A stretch of 64,000 nucleotides of DNA, taken from Bradyrhizobium sp. 200. Lineage in GTDB: Bacteria > Pseudomonadota > Alphaproteobacteria > Rhizobiales > Xanthobacteraceae. Every line of letters begins with the position of its first letter. Positions within the stretch are counted from its first letter, which is position 1. The DNA lies in assembly GCF_023100945.1 (NCBI RefSeq), contig NZ_CP064689.1, positions 8,414,001-8,478,000 on the forward strand. The letters are read 5' to 3'. Positions 35,923 to 45,371 of this stretch are shown here, piece by piece. The notes beneath the pieces were generated by a model, which saw nothing but the letters and a program-made list of their open reading frames with translations, was not told the origin of the DNA and ran no database searches. The position numbers and the translations under genes are program-made.

Positions 35923-36959
35923 CTATGGTGCCGGTGTCTCCAGGATTTGCGACATGTCAAAAACAACTTTCGGATCCACGTTGGATCCAATGAAGCCATG
36001 CGCCTGATACCACTTGATCTGCCTTACGACGTCCTTGACGTTCAGGCGCGCATCGGGGTCGACATAGGGAATGATTTCTTTAAGCGTCGTCGACGGTTGT
36101 CCCGTATATTTCGAGACAATCGCAAGGACACTTTCAGCCTTTCCCCGTCGACCACCTTGCCCGAAGGACCGCTAAAGGCCTCGAAGAAATCTCTCGTCCC
36201 TTTCCGGTATGCCGCGATGAAGCGAGTTACGAAGTCGCGCTTTTCCGAGGCCGTTCGGGTCGAAGTGAACACTGCACCAATCTGCCAAGGGGCCTCGTCG
36301 CCGACATATCCGAGGAGCTTGGCCTGCCCCTCCTTGAGAAGCGGTATCGCCGCGGTCGAAGGAACCACCAATCCATCGACCTGCCCACCCCGCAATGCGG
36401 AGACCATGTTGGGTATCGTTTGTAAGGGGACGATGCGGATTGTCTTGAGATCGATCTGGTATTTTTCAGCGATCAGGCCCAGTGCATAGTGTGTCATTGA
36501 TCCAACGGCGGCAATGCCGATCGATTTCCCCGCAAGACCATGCAACGACGTCAAGCCGCCATCATAGCCTTTCAGCGATGCGATCACGGCGTTGGATTGA
36601 TATCCGGGCTTCTCGTGCGACTGAGCAGCGACGATCTTGAGCACACCTTGTGCTGCCATATTGTAAAACCCTGCCGTCAGCCCCGTGGCGCCTACATCGA
36701 TATCGCCGGACGCTGCGGCGACGGCGATGGGCTGCGCGGCATCGAAATACTTGAGAGTTGGTTCAAAGCCTTGCTCGGCGAAATACCCTCGTTCAATGGC
36801 AACGGACACAGGTCCGGCCGAGGCGAGCTTTGCGACCCCGATGACCAGGCGCTCCGCGACAGCGGGGCGTGACACGCCGATGTTGGCGATTGCTATCGTC
36901 ATGAAAGTCAGGGCTGTCTTTGCAAACGCTTGTGCAGCGCGCGTGCGGATCCCAATCAT
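35923..36959 (-). pseudogene. ABC transporter substrate-binding protein (NMT1/SsuA-like), frameshifted
   Basis: The first frame encodes an exported binding protein: a signal peptide ending VSRPAVA, then LVIGVAKLASAGPVSVAIER, GYFAEQGFEPTLKYFDAAQP and LAGKSIGIAAVGSMTHYALG, typical of NMT1/THI5-like receptors for sulfonates or nitrogen compounds. After SGPSGKVVDG the frame turns into basic nonsense and stops at 36042. The true C-terminus continues one frame over: ESVLAIVSKYTGQPSTTLKE, IIPYVDPDARLNVKDVVRQI and a stop at 35923. The shift falls at the homopolymer tract CCTTTCCCC (36138-36146 on the plus strand). No ABC permease or ATPase is present, which fits a decayed locus; a sequencing error is also possible. 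Confidence 0.8.
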
Positions 36960-36996
36960 GGTTTTCTACTCCTAAATGCTGTTGCAGCGGCTGTGG

Positions 36997-37496
36997 TCAT
37001 TCCGCCGCGCTGGCGCGGGCGGCGCAGTCGGCCTTGGATAGCGCTGCGCCAGCAGCCCGCAGCTTGCGCTGGATGAGATCTACCGGGAGCGAACGCGTCG
37101 ACAGTTGTCCACACGCAGCCATCGCGGCCATGGTGCCGGCAGCCTGGCCGAGTGCCATTGCGGTGGCTATGTGACGGGCTCCCCCGTTGGCCTCACGTGT
37201 TGCCGAGATCGCCCGTCCCGTGACGATCAGGCCCTCTACATCCTCAGGAATGAGGCATCGCATGGGAATTTCAAACGGTGCGGGTGGCATTGCGAGCTGG
37301 ATGCCGGTGCCGTTGGGCTCATGGAGATCCATAGGACCACAGCCAAGGGCCACCGTGTCCTCGAACTCTCTTTGCTGGATGATGTCCTCTTCACTCAGCG
37401 TGTATTGGCCCACAATCCGTCGCGTCTCACCCCCACGCTTGGCGCAATACTGGCGAGGATAGAACGCTCGAAACCCGGCACCTCGCGATTGAGAAA
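36997..37496 (-). pseudogene. C-terminal fragment of an FAD-dependent oxidoreductase, frameshifted
   Basis: Two frames make up the end of a FAD_oxidored-type (PF12831-like) protein. The upstream piece reads NREVPGFERSILASIAPSVG; the downstream piece reads ETRRIVGQYTLSEEDIIQQR, PFEIPMRCLIPEDVEGLIVT and GRAISATREANGGARHIATA, ending at 36997. The junction is a run of five C at 37430-37434, where VGV-R and ETRR should join in one frame. An in-frame stop precedes the piece at 37497, and no FAD-binding N-terminus is found. It is therefore truncated and frameshifted. Confidence 0.75.
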
Positions 37497-37611
37497 TTAG
37501 CAGAAAATACCGGGGGGAACGGTCTGTATTACATGAAAAGGCCCGGCAGAGGCGAGCTAGCTGTGAGCTTTCAATCCGAAACCCGTACCGCGGCGCCGGC
37601 GGCAGGCTGGT

Positions 37612-37959
37612 TCAGCCTTTGAGCGCGGTAACCACCACTTCGATCAAGGCGCCACCCCCGAGATCGGCCACACCGATCGTTGCTCGCGCCGGCAGGTCGT
37701 CGCCGAAGAACTCGGTCCAAGCCGCGTCCATCTCCTTTTTCTTGGAAAGATCCGTCACGAAGATCGAGGCGCCGACGACGCGCGATGGATCAGTTCCCGC
37801 CTCCTTCAGATAGCCGGCAATCTTGCCGAGGATATTGCGGGTCTGCTCGCCCATCGAGACGCTGGTGTCGTCCGCGATCGTGCCACCGACGAACACGAAC
37901 CCGTTGGCTTCAACCGCGCGGTGCATGATCGGCGTACGGATGTTGCGGATGATGTTCAT
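37612..37959 (-). CDS. RidA family protein (reactive imine deaminase type)
   Basis: A 115-residue protein of the YjgF/YER057c/UK114 family, starting MNIIRNIRTPIMHRAVEANG with FVFVGGTIADDTSVSMGEQT, QTRNILGKIAGYLKEAGTDP and ending PARATIGVADLGGGALIEVV. It carries RATIGV, where most RidA proteins have RxxVxV with the substrate-binding Arg. It would deaminate enamines or imines released by amino-acid oxidation. GAGGA precedes the ATG at 37959. The damaged D-amino-acid-oxidase-like gene ends 20 bases upstream, so the two were probably one operon. Confidence 0.9.
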   Translation of the reverse strand: MNIIRNIRTPIMHRAVEANGFVFVGGTIADDTSVSMGEQTRNILGKIAGYLKEAGTDPSRVVGASIFVTDLSKKKEMDAAWTEFFGDDLPARATIGVADLGGGALIEVVVTALKG

Positions 37960-37978
37960 GATGTCCTCATCTTGGGTT

Positions 37979-38950
37979 CTAGGGTGTGGAAGGATGAAAG
38001 CGGTCAATGCTGATATCGCCGATCCGTGTCTGGGTGCCGCCATTGGCGATCAGCTCCGTCATCACGGCGCCGGCGCCGGGGCCGAGTTGGAAGCCATGCA
38101 GCGAAAAACCGAATTGGTGATAGAGCCCCGAGTGGCGGACTCTGGCGCCGAGGATGGGTAGTTCGTCGCGCGTCCGCGCTTCGATGCCGGCCCAAGCTCG
38201 GATGATGGTGGCGCTGCGCATCAAAGGGAAGAGCTCGAACATAGTGCGTGCGCTGACGGCGAGGCTGCGCCAGCCCAGCACGGTTTCATTTCGATCCTGG
38301 TTCGGCATCGCTAGATGCCCCCCACCGATCAGCACGGTGCCGTTGGCGAACTGTTTGAAGGAGAGAGTTTGCGGCCACGCAGGATCACCACCGGATCGAT
38401 GAAATGCGGCACGCGGGAGGTGATCATCAGCATCGGCGCCACGGTCTCAACCGGCACCGGCTCGCCAAGATCAGCGGCGATGCGGCTGGCCCAGGCGCCG
38501 GCGGCATTGACGAGCACCGGCGCCGCATAGGAGACGGCGCCGACATCCACCCGCCACAGCCCGTCTTGCTTTTCGAATGTTGGTCGCTGCCACGCCCTCA
38601 CGGACGGTTGCGCCGAGCGCGGCGGCCTTGCGGCGGAACGCGGTGGTGGTTCTGGCTGGATCGGCCGCGCCATCGCGCCGCGACACCACACCACCAGGAC
38701 AGCTCTCGGCCACCGCCGGCACCAGCCGCCGCAGCTCGGGCCCGTCGATCAGCTCCTCGCGGGTGAAGCCGAGGGCGTTCAGCTCGGTGACGCGCGCGCG
38801 ACACGCATCGAATTCGGCGTCGTTCTCGGCGACCAGCACCTGGCCGTGGCTTTCAAAGCCGCAGGCGTCGTCGACCAGCTCTTCAATCCGCTCCCAAATT
38901 TCCATCGAGCGGATCGAGAGCGGGACCTTGAACTCAACGCCATCCACCTT
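37979..38950 (-). pseudogene. FAD-dependent amine/D-amino acid oxidase (DAO family), truncated with two frameshifts
   Basis: Three successive frames reconstruct the middle and end of a DadA/SoxB-like oxidase. Frame A (38950 to about 38582): VDGVEFKVPLSIRSMEIWER, ELIDGPELRRLVPAVAESCP. Frame B (to about 38365): FEKQDGLWRVDVGAVSYAAP, VLVNAAGAWASRIAADLGEP. Frame C (to 37979): GGGHLAMPNQDRNETVLGWR, ARTRDELPILGARVRHSGLY. The N-terminal Rossmann motif is missing and an in-frame TAG lies just upstream. The B to C shift coincides with an extra CT in a CTCTCT tract (38362-38368), which looks like dinucleotide slippage. It would have made the imines that RidA removes. Confidence 0.8.
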
Positions 38951-39019
38951 TGTGATTTTCGCGAACTATTCTCTTCAGCTGTGCGAGATCCTCATCAGTC
39001 ATTCGATGCGCTCCCACGC

Positions 39020-39985
39020 CTAGGCGGCCTGATATTCCCGCAACGTTTGATCGACGATTTCCGCGACCGTCTCGACCGCCCGCACGCCTGACACGGAATG
39101 GCCCGCACTATTGAGACCGGTCCACCTCCGAGGGCCGCGCGAGCGGGAGCCATACCGCAGCTTCGCTTCGGCCGCGGAAATTGACTCATCGAGTCTATTC
39201 GGATCCAGCCCGGCCGCTACAATCGAAGGGCGAAGGTAACTGCCCCAAAGGCCATTGAAAGCCTTCGTCAGCACTATGTCATCCATCGATGATCGGACCA
39301 GCATCTCCCGGTATTCATCTGCTGCCATGCTTTCGCGTGCGGCAATGAACTTAGTTCCCATGTAGGCGAGATCGCATCCCAAAGCCTCGGCCGCGCGGAG
39401 CGCCACCCCGTCGCTTATGCCTCCAGCGAGCACGATGGGTCCGTCGAAGATTTCCCGGACGGCACGCGCGTAGGCAAATGGATTGAGCCATCCCGTCTGA
39501 CCGCCAGCGCCGGCAGTTAGCAGGATCAGTCCGTCTACTCCGACGTCGATCGCCTTCCGGGCATGTTCGACTGTGGCCACGTCGGCGAAAACGAAAACAC
39601 CAGCTTCTTTGAGACGTGACATGATTGGTTTCGGGGAGCCCACGCTTGTGATCACCATTTCGACACCATGGCGCAGCACTGCATCCACGTGGTCGTCGAG
39701 ATCATCGGCCCTCATGATCAAATTGGGGCAGATCGGCGCGACCGCTCCAGGATTGTCGTCAAGCCTCCGCCTGATGTCCGACAACCAGCTATCAAGCCCG
39801 CCACTGACCCGAAGTAGCCTAGGATTGAGAGTTGGGAAAGCTCCAATAACGCCGGCGCGACACGCAGCAACGACGAGGTCAGGTCCGGAAATGTGCAGCA
39901 TTGGAGCCGCGATGAGAGGCAGGCGAAGTCGGTCACGAAAGCGCCTCGGGAGCCGCGAACCTAACACATACGCAGAAGATTTCAT
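39020..39985 (-). CDS. Nitronate monooxygenase (2-nitropropane dioxygenase-like)
   Basis: A 321-residue FMN TIM-barrel protein: LPLIAAPMLHISGPDLVVAA, CRAGVIGAFPTLNPRLL, FADVATVEHARKAIDVGVDG, LILLTAGAGGQTGWLNPFAY and GPIVLAGGISDGVALRAAEA are typical of the NMO/2-NPD family, which oxidises alkyl nitronates. The GGISDG and GTKFIAARES motifs bind FMN. The gene looks intact. No gene is detected between 39986 and 40205. The substrate cannot be read from sequence; many members of the family act on unknown compounds. Confidence 0.88.
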   Translation of the reverse strand: MKSSAYVLGSRLPRRFRDRLRLPLIAAPMLHISGPDLVVAACRAGVIGAFPTLNPRLLRVSGGLDSWLSDIRRRLDDNPGAVAPICPNLIMRADDLDDHVDAVLRHGVEMVITSVGSPKPIMSRLKEAGVFVFADVATVEHARKAIDVGVDGLILLTAGAGGQTGWLNPFAYARAVREIFDGPIVLAGGISDGVALRAAEALGCDLAYMGTKFIAARESMAADEYREMLVRSSMDDIVLTKAFNGLWGSYLRPSIVAAGLDPNRLDESISAAEAKLRYGSRSRGPRRWTGLNSAGHSVSGVRAVETVAEIVDQTLREYQAA

Positions 39986-40205
39986 TCTGAGACCCTTCAG
40001 CCAATAAACTGCGCTCTAGTTAATCGACCAGTAAGGAGAGATCACCCTATCTGGTACTTAGATGTGTTCTTGCTAGGTCAGGCTTCCTCGCTTGTTTCGC
40101 CACCGTTGGATTTGTAACCAGATACATCGAGCGCCCCCGATTGCCCCCAGACCACGCGCCCTCAAATACTTAGAACCTGTTTTCAACGGGGACGAGCCGC
40201 TGGGA

Positions 40206-40322
40206 TTACGACTCCTCGCCTTCCCCACGTAGCGAGCGCTTTAGGACTTTGCCGGCGAGATTGCGCGGAAGGGTCTCTCTGATCCAGTAAGTCTTTGGCG
40301 ACTTCACGCTGCCAAGCTTACT
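40206..40322 (-). pseudogene. C-terminal remnant of an AMP-forming acyl-CoA ligase
   Basis: The last 37 codons of an AMP-binding synthetase survive: KLGSVKSPKTYWIRETLPRN then LAGKVLKRSLRGEGEES and a stop. The LPRNxxGKVLKRxLR motif with its catalytic Lys is the family hallmark. An in-frame TAG precedes the piece and the rest of the gene is absent. Between 40323 and 40581 no gene is seen. It adds to the evidence that 36-41.5 kb is a graveyard of catabolic genes. Confidence 0.7.
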
Positions 40323-40581
40323 CTAGATCAGCCGGATTTCCTCTCCGCGGCACGATGACCGGTATGCCGCGCTCTCCCCCTTTTGCATCAGGCACTCCCA
40401 TTGGTGGCAAGCACCCTTCACGGGCGCGTGCGTCCCGATGCGGGCGGGATCCACCCGCTGTGACGCAATCCGTATCAGCCCTAACGTTCGCAAGAAGCAT
40501 CTGGCGGCCGTTTGTCCCGCAGATGGGGCGTTGCTGCAACGCTATCTTCTTCGCTTTTGCCGGCTGCAGTATCGCAGGGAT

Positions 40582-41469
40582 TCATCTTGCCCCCGCAGCC
40601 AGTGTGTTCGGCTCGGCCGGTTCACCCGAAAGAGAGGCAATGAAATTCAGGGCACTTCGGTGAAAGCCACTATGCTCATCGGATAGCTCGTTGAGAACAT
40701 CGAAATGGTTGCCCGAAACGACATGGCGCGTGATTCTCCCGTTCAACACCCCGAAGGTTGCTACGTACCGGTCCGACTGCCATTTGAACTCTTGGGTTTC
40801 ATCCTCTCCGCAAGCGACTAATTGCGGAGCGTTGGAAACAGCGGTTTGATTTATGGGACTTTGGCTGAATGCTTCCGCCGGGTCCAGGTGAAGCTGGTCA
40901 TTGTTGGAAGTCGAGAGCAGTGGCTCCAAGTCAAAGATGCCAGACACTAAAATGGCTCCCTTGAGCATATCTCGCGGTAGCCCTTCTGCGAAGGAGGGCC
41001 AATCCGTCGTCATCATCATTGCTGAAATATGGGCTCCGGCCGAGTGGCCAACGATCGACAGGTTTTCCCGGTCTCCGCCCAGACCATCGATGTTGTGCCA
41101 TAGCCAGACCAAGGCCTTACGAGCCTGATCGACAATCTGGGTCATGCGCACTCCGGGACAAAACTCGTAGTTGATCGCTGCAAAGGAGACGCCGTTCTTT
41201 ACAAGCGATTCCGCAAGAAAGCTGTATGCGGATTTATCTCCTCTCTGCCAGTAGCCGCCGTGGATAAAGACCACCGTGGGCGAAGACTTCGGCTCGGCAC
41301 TCGGGAAATAGTCCAGCCGATCGCGTGGGCCTGGTCCGTAAGCTAGATCCAGCCGGCACTTGCCAGCTTGGCGAAATGCCATACTTCGTCTATTCCAATC
41401 CGGGAGGAAATTCAGATCGGGCCGCAGATGCCCCAGCGCGTACTGCTTCTCTAGTCTATCGTCTATCAT
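40582..41469 (-). CDS. Alpha/beta hydrolase, kynurenine formamidase-like
   Basis: A 295-residue hydrolase. VVFIHGGYWQRGDKSAYSFL has the HGGYW motif typical of arylformamidases; the nucleophile is in SIVGHSAGAHISAMM and the likely catalytic His in VSGNHFDVLNELSDEHSGFH. The family hydrolyses N-formylkynurenine or related amides and esters. No other tryptophan-catabolic gene is present, so another substrate is likely. The start at 41469 (MIDDRLEKQYALGHLRPD) is preferred for the AGGCAGGC upstream; an ATG eight codons earlier is possible. Confidence 0.85.
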   Translation of the reverse strand: MIDDRLEKQYALGHLRPDLNFLPDWNRRSMAFRQAGKCRLDLAYGPGPRDRLDYFPSAEPKSSPTVVFIHGGYWQRGDKSAYSFLAESLVKNGVSFAAINYEFCPGVRMTQIVDQARKALVWLWHNIDGLGGDRENLSIVGHSAGAHISAMMMTTDWPSFAEGLPRDMLKGAILVSGIFDLEPLLSTSNNDQLHLDPAEAFSQSPINQTAVSNAPQLVACGEDETQEFKWQSDRYVATFGVLNGRITRHVVSGNHFDVLNELSDEHSGFHRSALNFIASLSGEPAEPNTLAAGAR

Positions 41470-41503
41470 GGCTGCCTGCCTGACGCTGATCATGAGTGAA
41501 TAC

Positions 41504-41600
41504 TTAGCCAAAAGCGCCGCCGGAGACGATGTTCGCCGCGGCATCTATCTCGGCCTCGAAGATGCTGCCGCAGTTGGCGCACACGACGGCCGCGCCATGG
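41504..41600 (-). pseudogene. Possible zinc-ribbon tail of a lost protein (TnpB-like?)
   Basis: Just upstream of the formamidase-like gene a short open piece ends HGAAVVCANCGSIFEAEIDA followed by AANIVSGGAFG and a stop. The CxxCG...DAAxNI pattern recalls the C-terminal zinc ribbon of IS200/IS605 TnpB proteins (C-x2-CG...DxNAAxNI). Only about 30 residues exist and no second CxxC is seen, so the origin is uncertain. If correct, it marks an old insertion-sequence scar beside hmgA. Confidence 0.25.
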
Positions 41601-41607
41601 CTCGGGG

Positions 41608-42972
41608 CTAGGCCGAGCCTGAGGGCCTACCACCGCCAAATTGTCGGGAAAGCCCGTCCCAGCAACTCCGGTAAGTACCGTCGAGCAAGTGTAACTGCGA
41701 AGCGTAAGCCGTGGCGCTCAGCGGATAACGAGTCTCGAACATGAAGGCCATCGTCCCCGACAAACGCTCGGGGGCCAAGGCCTTATGGCTTGCCTTCTCG
41801 AACGCTTCAGCATCGGGACCATGGGCGATCAGACCATTGTGCAGGCTCATCCCACCGGGAACGAAGCCACCTGGCTTGGCATCGTAGACGCCGTAAATGA
41901 GTCCCATGAATTCGCTCATCACATTCATGTGGTACCACGGCGGCCGGAAGGATTCCTCCATTACGATCCAGCGCTCGGGAAATATCACGAAGTCCACGTT
42001 GGCCGTCCCGGCGACCTCGGAACTCGCGGTCAGCACGGTATAGATCGACGGATCAGGATGATCGAACAGGACCGATCCGACCGGCGAGAAGCGGCGCAGA
42101 TCGTATTTCACTGGCGCGAAGTTGCCATGCCAGGCCACGACGTCAAGGGGGGACTGCGGAAGATCCGTCACGTACAGGCGGCCGAGCGACTTCACGAAGA
42201 GCTGGCAGGGCTTCTCCTTGTCCTCGAAGCCGGCGACGGGCACCAGGAAGTCGCGTGGATTGGCTAGGCAGTTGGCGCCGATCGGGCCGCGTTCAGGCAG
42301 CGTGAAATAGTTGCCGTAGTTTTCGCAAACGTAGCCGCGGGCCGGTCCGTTCGGCAGATCGATCTTGAATTTCATGCCTTTTGGAACGATGACGATCTCA
42401 CCCGGTATGGCGTCGAGGACCCCGCATTCGGTGAGTACACGGATCGAGTTCTCCTGCGGCACGAGCAGCAGTTCGCCGTCGGCATTGTAGAGGTAGCGGT
42501 CCTCCATCGAACGGTTTGCGACGTAGACATGGGCAGCCATGCCTAGCTGCAGGTGCACATCGCCTCCTGTGGCGATAGTTCGCAGGCCAGATAGAAAGTC
42601 GCACGGCTCGTCCGGAATGGCGATCGGCGCCCATCGCAGTTGCGCGATCGGCAGGCTCGACTCATCGCGGCAAGGAGCGGTCCGGATCAGTCCGGCATCG
42701 ACCTGACTAAAGCCGCGGCCATGCTGGACAGAGGGTCGGATGCGGTAGAACCAGGTGCGCTTGTTGCTGTGACGCGGCGCCGTGAACGCACTGCCCGAAA
42801 GTTGCTCAGCGTAAAGCCCGAGTGGCGCTTTCTGCGGTGAATTTCGCGCCAAAGGCAGTGCATTGGGCACCGCCTCGGTCGCAAAAGAGTTCTCAAATCC
42901 GGTCATATAGGCGGGCGAACCGTCGCGGGGCGAGAGGACGGCCTCACTGAACGCATTGAGTTGGACTGTCAT
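41608..42972 (-). CDS. hmgA: Homogentisate 1,2-dioxygenase
   Basis: A 454-residue iron enzyme that opens the ring of homogentisate to maleylacetoacetate, in tyrosine/phenylalanine and related aromatic catabolism. The N-terminal [20 protein letters not shown] is diagnostic. The metal ligands are in [19 protein letters not shown] (His and Glu) and [17 protein letters not shown] (His). Length and order match the family. ATG 42972 gives [18 protein letters not shown]. The region just upstream is copy 1 of a junction also found at 46.6 and 49.9 kb, where fahA sequence precedes it. Here no fahA is next to it, showing that the original fahA-hmgA pair was separated. Confidence 0.96.
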   Translation of the reverse strand: MTVQLNAFSEAVLSPRDGSPAYMTGFENSFATEAVPNALPLARNSPQKAPLGLYAEQLSGSAFTAPRHSNKRTWFYRIRPSVQHGRGFSQVDAGLIRTAPCRDESSLPIAQLRWAPIAIPDEPCDFLSGLRTIATGGDVHLQLGMAAHVYVANRSMEDRYLYNADGELLLVPQENSIRVLTECGVLDAIPGEIVIVPKGMKFKIDLPNGPARGYVCENYGNYFTLPERGPIGANCLANPRDFLVPVAGFEDKEKPCQLFVKSLGRLYVTDLPQSPLDVVAWHGNFAPVKYDLRRFSPVGSVLFDHPDPSIYTVLTASSEVAGTANVDFVIFPERWIVMEESFRPPWYHMNVMSEFMGLIYGVYDAKPGGFVPGGMSLHNGLIAHGPDAEAFEKASHKALAPERLSGTMAFMFETRYPLSATAYASQLHLLDGTYRSCWDGLSRQFGGGRPSGSA

Positions 42973-43070
42973 GATTCGAAGCGCCTGTCTGGACGTGGAG
43001 TCGGGACGTTGATCATGCCGAGCCACGCCGGCCTGGTCAGTCCCATGAGCGGGTGACACGGGATGGACCC
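42958..43070. repeat. fahA-hmgA junction repeat, copy 1 (attached to intact hmgA)
   Basis: This copy covers the first codons of hmgA and about 95 bases upstream, with the shared blocks CGCCTGTCTGGACGTGG, TGATCATGCC and AGCGGGTGACACGGGA. The match to copies 2 and 3 extends up to where their fahA stop codon lies (TGTGAAGGGGTCC here against TGAAGTGGTCC), then ends. No fahA sequence follows. See copies at 46578 and 49828. Confidence 0.85.
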
Positions 43071-43239
43071 CTTCACAACACGAGTAAAAGGGTATTGGGC
43101 GGCGGCGACGCCAACGGACGTGGAGCCTCAACCCATTCAGCCCGTGCGGACTTTTGCCAAGCAAAGGTCCGTGCAGCTGAAATCAGCCGCACGTTCTGAC
43201 AATCCAGCCTTCAGCTTTTTGCGACCTTCAGTCCGGCGG

Positions 43240-44961
43240 TCATCGTACCGCCTGGGTGTGGACGTTTAACAAAGCCGGAATTCCTGAGCGCACCTTCTCC
43301 AAGGCCCGCGCTAGCGCATCCGGAAGCAAGGCCGGGTCGCTGACTGCTTCGCTCCAGCCCTCACAGCATTGCGCCACTTTCTCAAAGGCCGGAGATGGAC
43401 TGAGCTCCTGGACAGGCATGATGTTCGCCTTCGATGCTGCGCCGTCCGGATACACTGCAAGAGTTGACTGCTTCACCGCCAGCCATTGGTGATTGTTCGC
43501 AACGATCGTCAGAATCGGAAGATTCTGCGCCCGCTGGACGAAATGGAAAGGAATGGGATTTCCGAACATATACGAGCCATCCCCAACGATGGCGATCACA
43601 TCACGATCGGGAGCGGCGAGCTTCGCGCCAAGGGCCGTTCCGAGACCCGCTCCCAATCCGCCAGCCGGCGAAGTCCCGATAAAGCTATCCTGATCCCTAA
43701 ACTCCAGGCGGCTCGCCGCCGTACCTAACTCATTGACGATGATCGTCCCTTTGGCTTTCGCTTCATTTATGCAATGCGCAAGCCAGGCCGGGTGGATCGG
43801 CGATGCATCGCGCGAGCGTTGGACAAGATCCTGTCTGGCCTGCAAGGCTTTCGCCTTTTCCGCGGCAACCCAGTCACGCCTTTTGCGGAGAACCTCATCG
43901 TCAATCGCGCCCACCGATTCATTCAGCATCGCGAGCGTCGCGGCGGCGTCCCCGGCGATCAGAAGATCGGCTTCAAACTCTCGAAACGGATAACGACTCG
44001 CCAGCGGATCGGCACCGATATGCACGATCTTCGTAACGGGTCTTGGCCTGGAAAAGCGTGGCAACCAAGGCACTACGCATTCGACAACCAGAACGAGGTC
44101 CGCGTCCTGAAGATAGGGTCCAGGATCTTGCGCGAGGCCGAGGTTCATCACGTGATCGCTGGGTAAATTGGCCTCCGCCGCATTCACCTGAAGTACCGGA
44201 ATGGCCTTGGAAGTGCAGAGGTTCGACAGCGCGGTCGCACCCTCCGGCGATCGACCCGCCGTCGACGTTATGATCAGGGGAGACCGCGCTTCGGCGATCA
44301 ATTGGACAACTTGATCGACCGCCTGTCTCGACGGTACGCTCGACGTCACACCAAGCGGCCGGACATTATCGCGACGCATCGGTACGGCGGGGTCGGCGAG
44401 CACCTCTCGCGGTAATGCCAGATAAACCGGCCCGCGTGGCTCGCTCATGGCTATATCGAGAGCTCGATCGACGAGCGCATCAACAGGTTGACCAGCCCGG
44501 AGTTCGTAGTCCCATTTAACGTATTCACGAAGCATGCCACTCTGATCGAACGATTCCTGCCCCCAATGAATAAAGATATCTCGCGAGGCGATATGTCCCG
44601 TCTCTGTTGCCGGCGTACGACCCGCACACAGCAGGACGGGAACGTTGTCGCGCGCCATATTCATGATCTGGCAGACGGCGTTCGCGGTCCCGACCGTCAC
44701 ATGCAGCATGACGGCAGCCGGCTTGCCGGTGATGCGATAGTAGCCGTTCGCCATCGCCATCGCCAGATTCTCGTGTGGCACCGTGACGAATGTCGGATAT
44801 TTTTGTTCGCCGACGGCGGCCGACAACACTTCGATGATCGGCGCAAAATCAGTGCCAGCATTGGCAAACACGTATTCGATACCACGAGCGGCGAGCCGTT
44901 TCAGGAACGAAGACGCGGCGACCTCTGCTGGGCGCGGTGATATAATTCCAGTCTGATTCAT
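43240..44961 (-). CDS. Thiamine diphosphate-dependent decarboxylase/lyase (acetolactate synthase superfamily)
   Basis: A 573-residue ThDP enzyme. The N-terminal pyrimidine-binding domain has the activating Glu in TVPHENLAMAMANGYYRITG. The C-terminal cofactor motif is GDGSYMFGNPIPFHFV running to IVANN (GDG-x25-NN). It lies between acetolactate synthase and benzoylformate/phenylpyruvate decarboxylase families; the VGTANAVCQIMNMARDNVPV stretch is ALS-like. The ATG at 44961 (MNQTGIISPRPAEVAA) follows GCGAGG. In this neighbourhood a 2-oxo acid decarboxylase feeding an aromatic acid towards homogentisate is a reasonable guess, not shown by sequence. The gap 43071-43239 holds nothing recognised. Confidence 0.85.
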   Translation of the reverse strand: MNQTGIISPRPAEVAASSFLKRLAARGIEYVFANAGTDFAPIIEVLSAAVGEQKYPTFVTVPHENLAMAMANGYYRITGKPAAVMLHVTVGTANAVCQIMNMARDNVPVLLCAGRTPATETGHIASRDIFIHWGQESFDQSGMLREYVKWDYELRAGQPVDALVDRALDIAMSEPRGPVYLALPREVLADPAVPMRRDNVRPLGVTSSVPSRQAVDQVVQLIAEARSPLIITSTAGRSPEGATALSNLCTSKAIPVLQVNAAEANLPSDHVMNLGLAQDPGPYLQDADLVLVVECVVPWLPRFSRPRPVTKIVHIGADPLASRYPFREFEADLLIAGDAAATLAMLNESVGAIDDEVLRKRRDWVAAEKAKALQARQDLVQRSRDASPIHPAWLAHCINEAKAKGTIIVNELGTAASRLEFRDQDSFIGTSPAGGLGAGLGTALGAKLAAPDRDVIAIVGDGSYMFGNPIPFHFVQRAQNLPILTIVANNHQWLAVKQSTLAVYPDGAASKANIMPVQELSPSPAFEKVAQCCEGWSEAVSDPALLPDALARALEKVRSGIPALLNVHTQAVR

Positions 44962-45371
44962 GTAGACCTCGCTGACTTTCGTCTTCTTGGGTGTTAAGAT
45001 TTCGCTGCTATTCGAATAACGCCGCATTGGCGGACCAGCGATCATTCCGGGCGCGTCGTGTCTCCGAGACAGACGAGGAACAAGAGCGGACGAACACGGC
45101 GGCGGTACCGCTGAACACCTCACTGACTCAGCGAAATCCGCGCGAGTTAGGGGCAGTCATCAAACCTTCTGTCAGTGGAGCCCGAGTATTGTTCCATCTG
45201 ACTTGAATCTCACTGCCGCTAATGCACCTGTTCGTAGGAATATCCTTACGGACGGGCTTTTTTCAGAACGGGCGCGGACCATGGCTAGGAAATGCCCGCA
45301 TCGGTCTGGGAGATTCGCAATGCTTCGGATTCAGGCCGCGATTTCACTTTCGTATCAAACAAATTAGTATT
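44962..45371. other. Gene-free stretch
   Basis: About 410 bases between the ThDP enzyme start and the stop of the Bug receptor gene. Open frames are short and unconvincing on both strands. It presumably carries the promoter of the leftward ThDP gene. CGGACGGGCTTTTTTCAG (45251-45268) has a T-run, but I see no convincing stem. Confidence 0.45.

Noticed and set aside
41470..41607. A complete insertion sequence beside hmgA
   Set aside because: Only a zinc-ribbon-like tail of about 30 codons is visible, with no inverted repeats, target duplication or transposase body.
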